A DNA stretch of 64,000 nucleotides from Clytia hemisphaerica (GCA_902728285.1 CACVBU010000600.1:353558-417557); one strand, 5' to 3'; numbered from the stretch's first letter, positions 30,856 to 43,772 are shown. The notes: a model not told the origin generated them from the sequence alone. A program made the numbers and translations.

Positions 30856-31116
30856 AAGCTTTTTTCACATGCACGTAAAATTTTACTTAATAAGACCTTG
30901 AAGAGTGGGGAATTTCCCTAAGCTTACGTAGTGTTTTTAGGCCTTATGTAGAGTTTACTTACGTTCAAAAAGTTTTGAACGGAAGGAAAAGTCACATAAG
31001 ACCCTCTTAATCAACAAAAACTTTACATAATGTCGGGGAAATTCCCAAAAGACAGCCTTACGAACGATTTTCCGTAAGGTCTAAAGTAAAATTTTACGTG
31101 CATGTGAAAAAAGCTT
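30856..31116. mobile_element. MITE with 33-bp perfect terminal inverted repeats
   Basis: The left end AAGCTTTTTTCACATGCACG, continuing to TAAAATTTTACTT, is exactly inverted at the right end (31084-31116). Further inner pairing includes GGGGAATTTCCC / GGGGAAATTCCC. Perfect ends suggest a recent insertion. Confidence 0.85.
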
Positions 31117-31220
31117 AATACAAAAAGTAGATGGGCGCAGCTTTCGAAATTCGGTCTTTGTATTTTTTTCTTTCATGTGCAACATTGCATCTTGAGTTGC
31201 TGGGTTGGATTGTTAGACTA

Positions 31221-31579
31221 CACGCTTTTTTTATAAGAATGGTATAAATCCATTTCATCATGGATATTCTTAACTTTTTTTGGGAAAATCATCCTAAAAT
31301 ATTCTTTCAGTATTCTTAGGTTATAGGATCCTAATTCAGACTAGATTTAACATTTAGTACACACGCCCCAAGCATAAAATGGCATTTTTGTGAAAAAGGA
31401 GCGAGACTTACTTAGAGGCAATATTAACAGTTTATAATTGAAAATGTTCTAAGAATGGCATTCTTAGCTTGAGTAGCAAAATTCCTTCATGGTGATATTC
31501 TTAGCATTATTCTTATTTTTTGGCCATTTTCATCATGGACATTCTTATATAAAGTGTATTCTTATAAAAAGAAAGCGTG
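31221..31579. mobile_element. TA-flanked MITE with CACGCTTTTTTTATAAG ends
   Basis: CACGCTTTTTTTATAAGAAT and CTTATAAAAAGAAAGCGTG are inverted ends, each followed outward by TA. This fits a Tc1/mariner-type element. The interior repeats CATGG-ATTCTTA blocks in inverted order. Confidence 0.75.
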
Positions 31580-31867
31580 TAGTTCAGATCAAGTTAGCGG
31601 AAGAGTTTTTTTAAAGGATTTGAATGGTTTTCGTCGTGTGTACTAAAAATTTTCTAGTTTTAATTATGTTAACATTGTAGTTTAGAGTAGAATAAAATGT
31701 AAAAATTGCCATTTTCAACTTTAATTATACTTTGATTGATTATGTTAATTGGCATCTCGCATTTTTAGAGCTATAAGCTAAACCCTAAGTTCTGCTGGTA
31801 GCTAATAATACGATTACCGTAAATACTATCCTTTAACATTTTTCATAAAATATGGAGGATTTCATTT

Positions 31868-32096
31868 TAAAGGTTATGATTTTAAATAAGAGTGATATCG
31901 TTTGCTTACTCATCATTTTTCTCACATGCTTTTTCACTAGATTGGCATGGATATGGACCAAGATTGGTCAAAAATAGGAAAATAAAAACATCTTTTGTTT
32001 ATATCAGCATAATATAACAATAGGAAGACACTGTCCTGATATGAAGTATGTGTCTGATATGAAACGGGAACACTTATAAACAAAACCTTTAAATGT
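31868..32096 (+). mobile_element. AAAGGTT-ended MITE, copy 1
   Basis: TTAAAGGTTATGATTTTAA at the left and AAACCTTTAAATG at the right. The body has TATCGTTTGCTTACTCATCA and TTTATATCAGCATAATATA, shared with 37283-37480 (same strand) and 63170-63412 (opposite strand). Confidence 0.75.
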
Positions 32097-32932
32097 CTCG
32101 AGCATAAATTTTATGAGAGATGACAATTTTTATCATTTGTTGACGAAGTGACGTTTGATTGTAAAACCCTTTTGTCTTTTAAAGTGTTAATGTTTGGAAA
32201 AACCGAGTTTTAAAACATTTTTTAAAAGTCTTTTTACAAGACAGCGAGTTTTATCGGTGGTCAAATGTATATAGCTAAAGCAAATAAGATAGTTTGTTCA
32301 ATAACAGAGCTTTTTAAATAATGGTGCGACGGTTATATAGTGGTTTAACCCTATATGAATTTCGCAATCACATAATAAATAATAATATTTCACCGATTAT
32401 TCGCTTATGCTTCGAAAAAGTTTTCCTGTGTTTGCAGGCACGACAGAAACAGTAAAAATCTGGTGCGGTGTTGTGCAATAAGGAGCGGTTTTCATCTTTC
32501 TTTAGACGCTTTAATCAAGGGTATCTTTTAATAATGTAATATGGTACGGCAGTTTTTATTATTTGTGCTTACCGCGTAATCATTCAATTTATTGTTTTTG
32601 GGAAATTTAATGGGTCAACCTGTTAAGTGACGCCATGTCTCCTTGCATGTTACATGTTTTCTTTTATAAGCAAGTGTCCGTCCCTGTTTCAGGCTCGCAT
32701 TATGCCTAAAGTCTGTCCAGATATAATTGGCAGTGGAAACAAGAATGCCTGTAACTTTTGATAGTCAAATATAATTATGGAAATTTTTTCTGCTTGTTTT
32801 AGAGAGTCAAAGGTGCTGTATTTGAATGTATTTTTGGTTGAAAAATTCGCGATTTTTAGCGGTTAAATTTGCGATTGCAAAAATTGAGCTTTTTTTTTAC
32901 TTATGCTATAACGTTCATTTTTACACCAGTGG

Positions 32933-33623
32933 TAAAGTCTGTCTCGAAATAATTTGCAGCTGGAGAAAAAAATGGCTGTAACTTTTGATAGAATTCGAAT
33001 CAAGTTGCGGTTTTGTGCTCGTTAAAAAGATATTCGTGAGTGGAATATTATCAAGTAAAAAAAATGATAAAAAAAAGGAAAATGAAAATGAAAAATGAAG
33101 AAGAAAAAAATCAACTTCTTGTAGAAATGTGGTATTATTATCATTTTCACAGGAGTGACTCTTCAATCTTAGGTCATCATCACTGTGAAAAATTTTTTCA
33201 AAAATATTCATTCAATCAAAAGATATCAAACAAAGTTTATTGCTGGTTGATCGACAAAAGGCAGGTTTTTTCGTTTTTTTTGTCGTTTTTTACTACTTTA
33301 TAGAGTCAACCAGCAATAAGTTTTGTTTGATATATTTTGATTGAATGAATATTTTTGAAAAATTTTTTGACAGTGATAATGATCGAAGATTGAAGAATCA
33401 CTCCTGTGAAAATGATAATTATACCACATTTCTACAAGAAGTTGATTTTTTTCTTCTTCATTTTTCATTTTCATTTTCCTTTTTTTTCTCAATTTTTTTA
33501 CTTGATAATATTCCACTCACGAATATCTTTTTAACGAGCACAAAACCTCAACTTGATTCGAATTCTATCAAAAGTTACAGCCATTTTTTTCTCCAGCTGC
33601 AAATTATTTCGAGACAGACTTTA
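32933..33623. mobile_element. Foldback MITE (~690 bp), second copy
   Basis: Near-perfect palindrome: the ends are TAAAGTCTGTCTCGAAATAA and its inverse ending AGACTTTA, with a short loop near 33260-33300. Because of the symmetry, translated frames on both strands look the same and are not genes. Same family as 12725-13405. Confidence 0.85.
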
Positions 33624-34386
33624 GTTCAACCTTAAGTTAAGAAGTTTGTTAAATTTCAAGGCAAACAAAAAAGTCCTTCAGAAGATATGGGACCTGAAAT
33701 ACCCCTTGGTAGCACTTTTCTGTGAAATATCAAATCTCCAAGCATTCTAATGTTCTTAAACAATAGAGCCATTTTTAGGTACCAAAAACTGAGCCTGTAT
33801 ATGCTATTATGAAAGTTATGCTTATAAAAGAAAAAACATGTATTTCGTAATACAAATTCCTTATCGAAAAATATGGTATATATGGTCAAGACAGAATTTC
33901 TTGTATAGTATTAGTGTGATATGCATCGCGTTACCTCCAGTCGTGCTGTGGTTCGAAACTTAAAAATACCTTTGTAGACTTTGTATTAAAAAGTATTATT
34001 ACAGTTTTTTATTTTGGTTGAAGCTTGCCATAGATAATCCGATAAGCTTGCTCTCGCGTTAATGCAATCATACAAATGGTGGTAAGAGCTACGTGGCAAA
34101 TTTTGAGAAAGTATTTTAGTTTGCAGCCGTGTTTATTATTCTGACAGTTTTCTCTTTAGAATTTTAGTTACTGTTTTCGAAGGTTAAGATTTGCAATAGG
34201 TTCCATAAAGTCTCCGATAAACACTTTCAATTGTAGATTCTTTTGTTTGACGGGAGTTATTTGAGACACCCTCAGTGGCTTCTAGCTTGACCAGCAGAAT
34301 TTAATAATAATCACTATACCTGAAAAAGTATTTCCCACTCGATTTGAATTTCTTATTTTCTTTTTCAGCTTTGAATAAACCTCACA

Positions 34387-37300
34387 ATGTTTTTCGAGCT
34401 TCTTATCTGGACCATCTTTATCGCCTCCACTGTCGCCCTTGTCCTATGGATTCTCATTTCACCGCCCAACGACAAGAAAGTCCGCCAGGCGCCCGACAAT
34501 GAAGATGTGTACGCCAAACAAAGATTCATCCCTTCAAAGATTCCTAAAGATGTTGACGCCATTGTAATCGGGGCGGGTATGGGCGGGGGAACTGCCGCCT
34601 CTATCCTTTCCAAATTTGGTAAAAAAGTTGTGGTTCTGGAACATCACGATAAACTTGGTAAGAATTGGTTTTTTCTAATCATAAGGTACAAAGGTACGTT
34701 TTTCAGGCACTCATGCAAAATATATCTCCTCCATTTGGTCGTTCGTTTTGATTTTTGACAGAAATATTAAAGCAAATTCAAACTGAAATTAAGCCTGGCC
34801 AAATTGTTAATCCCAAAATTGGAGATAATCAGATCTAGTATTTTTTAAAGTAATGGAAGCACAGAAGAAAGCCATTAATTTTAATGTTCAATAACAATCA
34901 CCTGTTTATTTGTTGTTATTTATACTGCGTGTATATACCGAATTAGTTCAAAGAAACACCAGGAGCTATGGTATAGTTCGAGTCATGATAATTAAAACAT
35001 GATCTTTTTCACAGGTGGTTGCACTCACACTTTCTCTTGGTCACGTGCCAATATGTCAGAAGAAGGCCATACCACTTGTGAGTTTGATACTGGATGTCAT
35101 TACACTGCTGTCGATATGTCCCTTCCAACTGCTCGCTCTGGTAAGGATACAGTTACAATATCAGTAATTATTCAAACCTTGAGTTTGCATCTCTTATATG
35201 ATTTTCAAGCTTTTGTGATTTTTTCAAAACAACAAAACCCCTTTAAAACCTCTAAGCTTCAATTCCTTCTGACAAATTTTTATTCATCTAAAACCTTTGT
35301 GAATAGGTGATCACTAACCGTCACATTCTTTGAAAATATAATATAGATCTGTATATTTTTCATACTATGTTCCATACTATGGGTCTTTAATGAACAAAAC
35401 TCATTTCTATTTACCAGGTGCCATCATGAAATACGTTACCGACGGTCGTGCACAATGGCACGATCTTGGCGACCCATACGATCGCGTCGTTTTCCCACAC
35501 GACCCAAACGTCGACGACGGTTGCCCTAACAACGACGCCTATGACTTCCTCTGCGGTAAAGAACGACTTATTGGTGAAATTACGAAACAAATCAATCCTA
35601 ACGAACCAGCCGTACCACGCCGTATTCGTAAATTCCTCAATTTCTGCCGTTACGCTCAACAATCAATTATCAAGATGTTTATAGTACGTATGACAGCACG
35701 CTGGTTCGAACCCTTCATCAGTTTTATGACCAAGGCTTATTACACTTATGGTAAACTTTCAACGACGTACGTTTTGAGTGCTTTCTTGGAACACGAAATG
35801 GATGAGAAGGACGTCTTGAATCAAACACCGTTGCCAGATAAACCGTCAGTCCCATTGCAGAATACCTGGAACCGATTGAAGGGTTAGTTAGTTGATTTCT
35901 GTTACGTTTTTTTATAAGAGCCATTAAAGTTTTAATGAGTTTTAATTTTTTGTATCTAGGCCTAGGGGAAAACGAGTTTAAAGTTTACTTCACTTACTTT
36001 AAGTCCCATTCCCGATTATTCACATTTTTTTAAAATGTTGTTATATTTGGACACTATTTCATTTACTCGGCCTTAACTTTCAATCATCATGCATTATTTC
36101 CATTTCAGGAGTTATGGTGCATCCCTTAGGAGATTATGCCTGTCAACCAAGTGATTCTACTATCGTGGCTCACTCTCTCACCGCTTGTTATTATATCAAT
36201 GGAGCCGCTTACACCAATGGTGCCACTCAAACCATCTCTAATTCAGTTGCCAAGGTATGTGTGAAATTATAATTTGGCACTTTGATGAATATAAAATCGA
36301 TAGATTTTGGGCTCTTTCCATTTTCCGGTCCTATCTCTCCAAAGAATGTCAATTGTTTGTATTTCGAAATACTAGATAGAAAAGAAGAAATATGATCTAA
36401 TATAAACTTTATGGCTTTAAATGGTACTTCAAATCTAAGAAAGATCTAAGTGTTTATATATTTACGCTTTATCAAGATTTCACCGCTCTTGAACAGGAAA
36501 ATAACTAGGAATTTAGCATGTCCGGACATTCCCTCAACTTTGTACCTTTATATAATCTCAACTCGAGGATTATGAAATGTCAAAAAGCCCCTTTTTCGTA
36601 ATGCTCTGTATATTGATAAATGAGAAAGCTACACTTTTCCATGAATTTTTCCTCTAGTAGTAATTCATAATTTTGTTCTTTTACAAATCGTTGAACATTC
36701 AGGAGAGACCGAGTTTTACCAATATTCGTTTTTTTATTTCTACAACCCTTTATTCCCTCACTCACTCCTTTTGAATCCTATTCATTTAATTGCCATAAGG
36801 AGGGACATCTTCAGGCACCGTTTTTAAGAGCTTGGTTTATTGATTGCATTGCGTTGTTACCAAAAACAAATTTTCTTTAAAATTAAGTTTGATTGTTTTT
36901 CTCATCTCAGATTGTGTATGAACATGGTGGCGAGTGTTTCGTCAACGCCCATGTCGATGAAATCATCGTCAAAAATAATCAAGCTGTCGGCGTTCGTGTC
37001 TGCAAGTCGTCGTCATGGGAAAGTGCACGCTCATTGGACGAAAAACCTGAGATGACAGAAATTTATGCACCACTTATAATTAATGCAGCTGGAATGCATA
37101 ATTTATACCATAAATTATTACCACAAGAAATGAAGATTGTTGAAGATTTTAAGAAAACGAATAAAGCAATACCATCATACGGACATAATTATTTGTTTGT
37201 TACAATTAAAGGTATGTTTCTTTTGGTTTAATGTTATACTACAGTGAATTAACTCGATTCACTATAACTTATGTCTCCTTAAAGGTTGTGTTTTTAAATA

Positions 37301-40300
37301 AGAGTCATATCGTTTGCTTACTCATCAATTTCAATTTACAAGCTTTTCAACATTGGATTGACACGGATGTGGGGCAATATTGGCCAGAAAGAGGAAAAGA
37401 AAAATATGTTTTTTGCTTTTATCAGCATAATATAGCAATAGTCAGATATGAAATATGTGTCTGATATGAAATCGGAATACATATGTAAAAACAATTCAAT
37501 TAACTATGACTTTCCTATTAAGTGTCCATCGCTTGGAGTTTTCCATAACTCGAACGAATTCCGTTAAGTTGTCCCAAACGTGTGTGTCTCAGTTCAAGAG
37601 GCTCCGCTGTATCATTTTTAAGCATTATAACGTATATTTTTTATCAAATATAAACAAATATAAACAACTCCGTGGTGCTTAAAAGTTAATCTAAGTTGAT
37701 AAATTCTTCTCAATCGCGAAATTAAATTCCGTGAAACTTTTGAAATCGGCTCATTCGCGAAATTAAATTCCGCGAAAATTTCTTCTCGCGAAAATTTCTT
37801 CCCTTAAGGTAACTAAAAATATTCTAGAGCTCAAACTTCGGCTGGTACACCAGCTGGCATACAACATTTTTTTAATTGGTTTTATGAACATTAAACGGAA
37901 GATGAACAGTAGACTTTGACTTCTCAAACTTTGACTTATAATTATGATTTCTGAAAGTTTCATTAACGTATTGCTCTTACAAGAAACAGCTGCGAAAATT
38001 TCGAATGAGGTTCTTCATCACAGTATTTATTTTGCGTTCGTCAGCAAAGCGCATTGATCAATAGAAAAGTTCATCTCGAACAATCGTTTGAATTTTCCCC
38101 TCCCCAGCTGCAATTGCGACACACGAGGAAAAAACCTCTTATAAACAAGGATGTAAAGACCTCGTGTAAAATTATTTCATGTAAAGACCTCATGTAAAAT
38201 TGGTTCATGTTAAGACCTCATGTAAAATTATTTCATGTAAAGACCTAAAACCGCAAATTGCCACTTGATACCTTAAAATAGCTTCTTCAGATTCACAAAC
38301 ATCTTTCGGTGGTCCCTTTTGACTGTTACTCAACTTTCTTAAAGAAATTCTACATCGATCAATTTTGATCTCGTATTACACGTTTTTTTTTAAGAAACTA
38401 GTTTTACCAAGCAGCCTTAATGTTTTTTAAGAAATCGGCCTTTTGAGCCTTAAATGTTTCTTACATGTTTCTAGACTTTTTGACATAATCAGCCTTATTT
38501 TTATAATTACCCATTATTTTCATGCAAAGAAAAAAATTTTTGTTTTGATTGGAAGGTTCTTTAAAAACCGAATTAAAAAATGTTATTTTCTTATTCTCAG
38601 CCTCACCATGTTTATTAGATGTTTCTTAGTTTTTTAGCATTCTGAGCCTCATGTTTCTTAAAAGTGTGTTTCTTAAAAAAAAAAAAACGTGTACACCACT
38701 ACTTTTTTATTTTACTCATAGACATTATACAATAGACCTTATCGGAGTTTTTGATGTTTTCTAAAAAAGCGATGCATTGTGGGATTGTTTCGGGAGTATT
38801 ACAATAGAATTCCCTCGAGGAATTCCTAAGAGATTTCTATTGTAATCGTCAGCCGTGCAAAATTACTCGAATCTGATTGGTTTAGAGGAGAGCAATTAAT
38901 CGTTAATTGCACTATTACCACTTTTTGCACTCTTCGGCGGGGGGGACACTTTTGTCCCCTTATTCTTTTCTCTCCCAAGTCCTGTGTCAGAGACTTTTTT
39001 TACTATATAATAAAAAACAAAGACATTTTTTTTCTTCAATATAAAAAAGAACAAAGAAATTTTACATTACAATAGCTTCTTTTAATTGAAAACAAAGAAA
39101 AATTACACTGCAATGTTTTCTTTTTAAATAAAAGAAAACAAGGAGGTTTTCGAATGTTTACAAAAATATAAAAGTTAGAAAAAGATTTTCTAAAAAAACT
39201 ATGATTTACTAATGATTATTTACTGACGATTACCTCGGAATCGTATGTTTTGTCAAGCAATTAACGATTCATCACTCGTAACAAAGTAGAAAATTCCGTA
39301 ATTTGCACTCGTCCTTCGGACTCGTGCAAATTACTATTTTCTCCTTTGTTACTCGTGATTAATCGTTAATTGCACTCCAAACCATACGATTACTAGTACT
39401 AATACTCCCGAAACAATCCCACAATGCATCGCTTTTTTAGAAAAATCCAAAACTCCGATAAGATCTATACTTTAGTGAGCGCTATCAGATTAATAAAAGA
39501 AACAAAAAGTGAACAAAGGGACTGAAATGAGTTTTGATCATTTTAACAAACAATAGATGCTGATGATCATAAGGAAAATATTAAGCAGTGGAGACCTACA
39601 TCATGCCCGTGCAGAAACTGCCGAGCCTATCTTGACGGTGTCGGCTTTTGTAATCACCTTACAAATTGTAGAGTAGCGTTGACCTTTATTAGCCTTTGTT
39701 GCTACATGTTCGACAACTTGAAATAAACTATTACATACATACATTCATCTTAAAGGACATATTCTAGCGTTTCTTCTAGCGCATCATTGAAAAAATGATG
39801 AACAACTTAAGCAAAATTTGAATCCTTTGCACCTGCTTTTTACAACTTCTAGGCGATGCAGATGAAGTCGGTATCCCAGTCACCAACACCTGGTATTTCA
39901 ACGGATACGATACTGATAATTGTTTTGATAAATATTTCGAAAATCCCACCGAACATCGACCACCGACAGTTTATCTCGGATTCCCATGTACTAAGGTATG
40001 TTTTTGCCTGCACCTTAGACTGATACGGTTTTTTTTACGACGGCATCTTGGTAAGGATACCTGCTGTGATGGGGATAGTTAGGATTTTTCCGCCTCAGAA
40101 ATATTACAAAAAAGGCGAGAATCACTGGAGAACCTGTTGGAACTTTCCTCTTCCTCCTTTATGCATGGATTTTTGAATTCCGCGAACCCCAAATATTCTC
40201 AAGATTTTGAAAATCACCCCTAAAATTCGTCTTTTTTAGTTCAAAAAAGGCCATATTGTAGACGAGAAATTCTCCAAACCGTGAAATTAAACTCCGCGAA

Positions 40301-42917
40301 AATTTCTTCCAGCGAAAATTTCTGCCCTTAAGGTATCCTTTTTAGGCCAGACGATATATTTCCTATTTTTACAATAGATTCGCAATCTTTTCTTAATTTT
40401 TTACAGGACCCAACATGGAAGAAACGTTTCCCAGGAGTTTCAAACTGTATCTTGATTTCTGACGCTAAATACGAATGGTTCGAGAAATGGGAAGACATGA
40501 GAACTCACAAACGTGGTGGTGACTATGACCAGTACAAAGAGAAATTCGCTGAAAAACTATTGGAAGTTTTGTATGATAAGGTATCTATTGTTTATCTTTC
40601 TTCCTCGGGACGAATTGGAGTTTTTACAAGTTTTTATTTGATTTGGTTGGTCGTTACCCAGTAATAAAACAATTTTGTTACTTTTTCCTCGTCTGATAAA
40701 GGGTTATACTATGATTATTTTTGGCGATGACTAATGGGAAATCTTCAAATTACCTTTATTTCTAATTTTATATTGAGGGGACTAAGAATTGTTTTCGAGA
40801 TAGAGGAAGATGCAAATTTACGGAGAATATATTGTATCCGACTCCCTATAGCCATGTTCCAATTAGAGGCTCAAATCTTCACTGAAATTCATCTTCACAA
40901 TCTGGGACTGAGGATGAAATTTTGCATTTTTTGAATTCTTAAATTTAACTTTTTTTCTAGGTGCCACAAGTTAAAGGCAAAGTGTTATGGTACGAATGTG
41001 GTACCCCCGTCTCCGACTCTAACTTTTTACAATCATATCGTGGTGGTTCATACGGCACACGATGTAATCTGGAATTCACCAATCCAGAAAATTCTCGTTG
41101 GTTAATGAGAGGTGATACTGAAATCGATGGTCTGTATATGGCTGGTCAGGATGCATGGACTCCGGCTGTCGCTGGTGCTATGTATGGTGGATTGTTGTGT
41201 GCCACTAAGGTAATTCTGCGAGACTTTAAGCATTTTTGTCGATTATTCACCCTATTAGGAGTTTAATATCCAAAATTAGCTGATCTTAGGTGTGCCCTAT
41301 GACACATTCACTACCTCTGCATCTGGTCTCTTTGGGTAAATTCACGGTGTGTGACTACTATCCATCAATGATGCATGGCGTAACAACCTTTCTTTACAAG
41401 AAAAATCAATTGTTAGTGTTGTTTGTTTGAAGTCAATTGACCATGGTAGACTCTAACAACAGTTCAATTTTCATACGTCTAAACGTTTTTTTAAAAGAAT
41501 ATTTTAAGGCTTTGCAGACTCTAGAACACCGAATCTCATAGTAAAATGGACAAAAATACACAAAAACACACAAAAAATAGCGAAAATAAGAACATGTTAA
41601 GAACATTTTTAGGCTTAAAACTCAAAATGTTAAGAACATACCAAGGCTTCAAAATTTTTGGATGTTCTTATGGAAAAACGTGTAAAGCAGCAATGCAATG
41701 GTTGCAAAAAAAGTTTTGAAAAAGTAAATACATTTTGAAGGTCAATTCATTCATTTTCTATATCTTCAGGTTTTGGGATTCTGGAAAGGTCTTGGTATCC
41801 TAGCAACCATCGTTAACAATCAAGCTAAAGACATCCAAAAAGAGACAAAGAAAGGGTATATTCCATCCTTTGTCAAAGCTGTCGACACTTTCTTCGGTGG
41901 ATGTCCTGTAAGTATTCCCATTTATTGTTAGTTTTCATGATGTAATGTTTTATACTGAAGCACCCAAAAAAGCCCGGCCGTTTGTCACTAATTTTCTTGA
42001 TTAAATCCAAACCTAGTGGTAAACACCCGGTCTTTTTTTCGGTGGTTCCTTATAAAGCATTACGTCATGAATACCACGAATTCTTCTGTAACTCTTATTA
42101 TCAAGAGTTTCCAAATGAATCCAACTCATTGGGTAGTGAAAAAGCTTTTAAAGGTCCTCTCTCCAATGAATTTGGATTCTTTCGAAAGTAAAAACTTATT
42201 TGGTTGGCAGACCAGTGTTGGCGATTCGTTAGCTGTCAGGGAAGGGGGTCGGTAATGGTGAGTACATATCAGGATTTAGACAAATCAAATGTTAACCTAC
42301 TTGGTTGCAGAAAAACACTTATATATCTAAGCTCGGTAAATCGTTCAAAATTTCGGCCGTTCTTTACGGCGTTTAGACAATTGCATTTCAGCTATGACTG
42401 CATAGTTTTAATGTAATCATGGAATTATTATAGACACTGAATTAACAACTGACTGATTTTTACAGATTTCTCATGTACAAGCCTTGTCCGCAGTAATGAC
42501 ATTATTGTTCACCCTCCTTCTACCATCAAAATGATTCTTCATATTAATTTTACTTGTCTGGTGATATTTTTCGTACACCAGACATCAGATTTCGAAAATG
42601 TGTTCGTATGGTATTCTAGCATTTATTTTCAGACTTTTGACCAGCAAAAGTACGAATAGAAAAAGTTAGAACTTTTCAGAAATAAGAGTATTAATTATTT
42701 TTCAAAATCAGAGTCCTTCGAGCCGCCATGACAGTTGTCCTTTGCAGACAAAGCAAGTACATCGATTGTTTTCTGAAACAATGGAAAGACGATACTTCGC
42801 TCTCCACCGTTTCATTCGATGTTTATCCAGAGTCTCTATAATAAATCCATGATATAATATCTATTATATTTCCAGGTTGGTTTCAAATACGGCGAATCTG
42901 AATGGGGCGGATGCTGA
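34387..42917 (+). CDS. RETSAT: All-trans-retinol 13,14-reductase-like (RetSat/carotenoid isomerase family) flavoprotein
   Basis: Exons: 34387-34657, 35015-35140, 35418-35882, 36109-36254, 36911-37211, 39853-39995, 40407-40580, 40961-41209, 41770-41907, 42876-42917. They join in phase to 684 aa (human RetSat about 610). RetSat uses FAD to saturate the 13,14 double bond of all-trans-retinol at the ER membrane; relatives isomerise carotenoids. Seen: a hydrophobic N-terminal anchor (about 5-25), the dinucleotide-binding fold VIGAGMGGG (60-68) to VVVLEHH (81-87), GGCTHTF and FDTGCHY after it, the DPTWKKRFPG and YEWFEKWEDM motifs typical of RetSat, and the C-terminal GLYMAGQD (599-606) FAD motif with GAMYGGLLCA. 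The first ATG after the 34369 acceptor is used. The insertion around 150-300 is longer than in human. Substrate cannot be read from sequence; invertebrates often have several paralogues. PolyA signal at 43164. Confidence 0.88.
37283..37480 (+). repeat. AAAGGTT-family MITE, copy 2 (intron 5 of the RetSat-like gene)
   Basis: Starts CTTAAAGGTTGTGTTTTTAA and shares ATATCGTTTGCTTACTCATC, TTTATCAGCATAATATAGCA and TATGTGTCTGATATGAAA with the copy at 31868. The right end is degraded. Confidence 0.7.
38143..38262 (+). repeat. Short tandem repeat
   Basis: About three to four copies of a unit of about 30 bp built from ATGTAAAGACCTCATGTAAAA. The copies differ at a few positions. Confidence 0.75.
38379..38691. 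mobile_element. TA-flanked MITE with CACGTTTTTTTTT ends
   Basis: CACGTTTTTTTTTAAGAAAC on the left and TTCTTAAAAAAAAAAAAACG-TG on the right, with TA directly outside both ends. Internal TGTTTCTTA blocks repeat in both orientations. Confidence 0.7.
38733..39468. mobile_element. 736-bp element with ~70-bp terminal inverted repeats
   Basis: The ends are TAGACCTTATCGGAGTTTTT and its inverse. Pairing continues through AAAAAGCGATGCATTGTGGG and TTGTTTCGGGAGTATTA. A second inner inverted repeat has TTAATCGTTAATTGCAC near 38896 and its relative near 39358. Non-coding. Confidence 0.8.
41483..41681 (-). mobile_element. ACGTTTTTT-family MITE, copy 3 (inverted)
   Basis: Carries the inverted body AAGAACATGTTAAGAACAT and CAAAATTTTTGGATGTTCTTA. 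It ends GGAAAAACGT and lies in intron 8 of the RetSat-like gene. Confidence 0.7.
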
Positions 42918-43163
42918 TTGGTTGAAAATAAAAAAGAAAGAAGCCAATTGGTTCAATATGAAGTCGCCTTTCATTCATTGGCGAAGCTCCTGGTGAAGTT
43001 ACTCAAAGCTATTATCGTATCGTCAGTATTTGATTTGGTTCAACAAGATTATCTGGTTACTTTATATACTGAAGTGTATATTTTCATCAGACTGTTCATT
43101 TGCCTGATGAAATAAGATGAATATTTTTTGTGGAAATTAAGGCAAATTGTAATGTTTTACGTT

Positions 43164-43169
43164 AATAAA
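43164..43169 (+). terminator. Polyadenylation signal AATAAA of the RetSat-like gene
   Basis: A canonical AATAAA about 250 bases after the TGA stop, in an AT-rich setting with T-rich sequence downstream. Confidence 0.55.
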
Positions 43170-43474
43170 TTCTTCATTTAATTTTCTTTAATTTTGATTT
43201 ATAGAAATTAGAACGTTATTTTAATGAAAAATATCAAACTATACCCTTCAAATTATTGTCAATTCGGCTCTCGATAACTAGAATTAATTTCCAATGAACT
43301 GTACAAAAATCATGTCTGCAAAAAAGTTTTTGGAAGGGAGTGATTTCCTTCTGCCCTTCATTTAGTCCCCCGGTCTGTATACCAATTTGTTGAAATAGAT
43401 TTATTTTTTCTTTCCAATCTTTAGGTGGGCTTTCATTTCTTTTGGATTGTAGGGGATCACGATTAGTCAGAACC

Positions 43475-43772
43475 ACAGATCTGTAAAGCCCAAAGGGCTA
43501 GATTTGCGGCTTTTATCGAAAAGTGAAGCCTAGGTTTGGAAGGATTTCCTACCAAAGTCACGTGACTAAAATATGCAATTTCACCGATTTGAGAGATGTG
43601 AAATAGCGTTTGCCGCCTACTTTTTTTGATCTCGCGCTCCGAAAACAATTAAAATGCTAGATCCTATCCATCGGCACGAAATTTAAAAAGTCAAATTTTT
43701 GCTTCCCTTTTTTTTGCTGGAGAAAGCTTAAAGTTGCCTATCTAGCCCTTCGGGCTTTACAGATATCTGTGG
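43475..43772. mobile_element. MITE, 298 bp, with TSD TCAGAACC
   Basis: ACAGATCTGTAAAGCCC...GGGCTAGA on the left is inverted as TCTAGCCC...GGGCTTTACAGATATCTGTGG on the right. TCAGAACC flanks both ends (43467-43474 and 43773-43780), an 8-bp duplication; a 6-bp reading TCAGAA with CCACAG ends is also possible. A solo AAAGCCCGAAGGGCTT palindrome is at about 50990. Confidence 0.75.

Larger units (their letters stand above)
25312..34368. other. 9 kb intergenic region: MITE-rich, no supported protein gene
   Basis: Between the HSD17B4 stop and the first coding exon of the RetSat-like gene I see no convincing exon. It contains the elements at 25862, 26634, 27299, 28974, 30624, 30856, 31221, 31868 and 32933, a hairpin at 28205-28305, and a possible 5' exon near 28740-28812. 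The rest is AT-rich and unassigned. Confidence 0.7.
37212..39852 (+). other. Intron 5 of the RetSat-like gene: repeats only
   Basis: 2.6 kb containing the MITEs at 37283, 38379 and 38733, a GCGAAATTAAATTCCG repeat at about 37718-37800 (a related copy lies near 40285), and a short tandem repeat at 38143-38262. No exon-like sequence seen. Confidence 0.75.

Noticed and set aside
33040..33635. Near-identical ORFs of 70-96 codons on both strands
   Set aside because: They are translations of the two arms of the foldback element; the symmetry explains them and they have no protein features.
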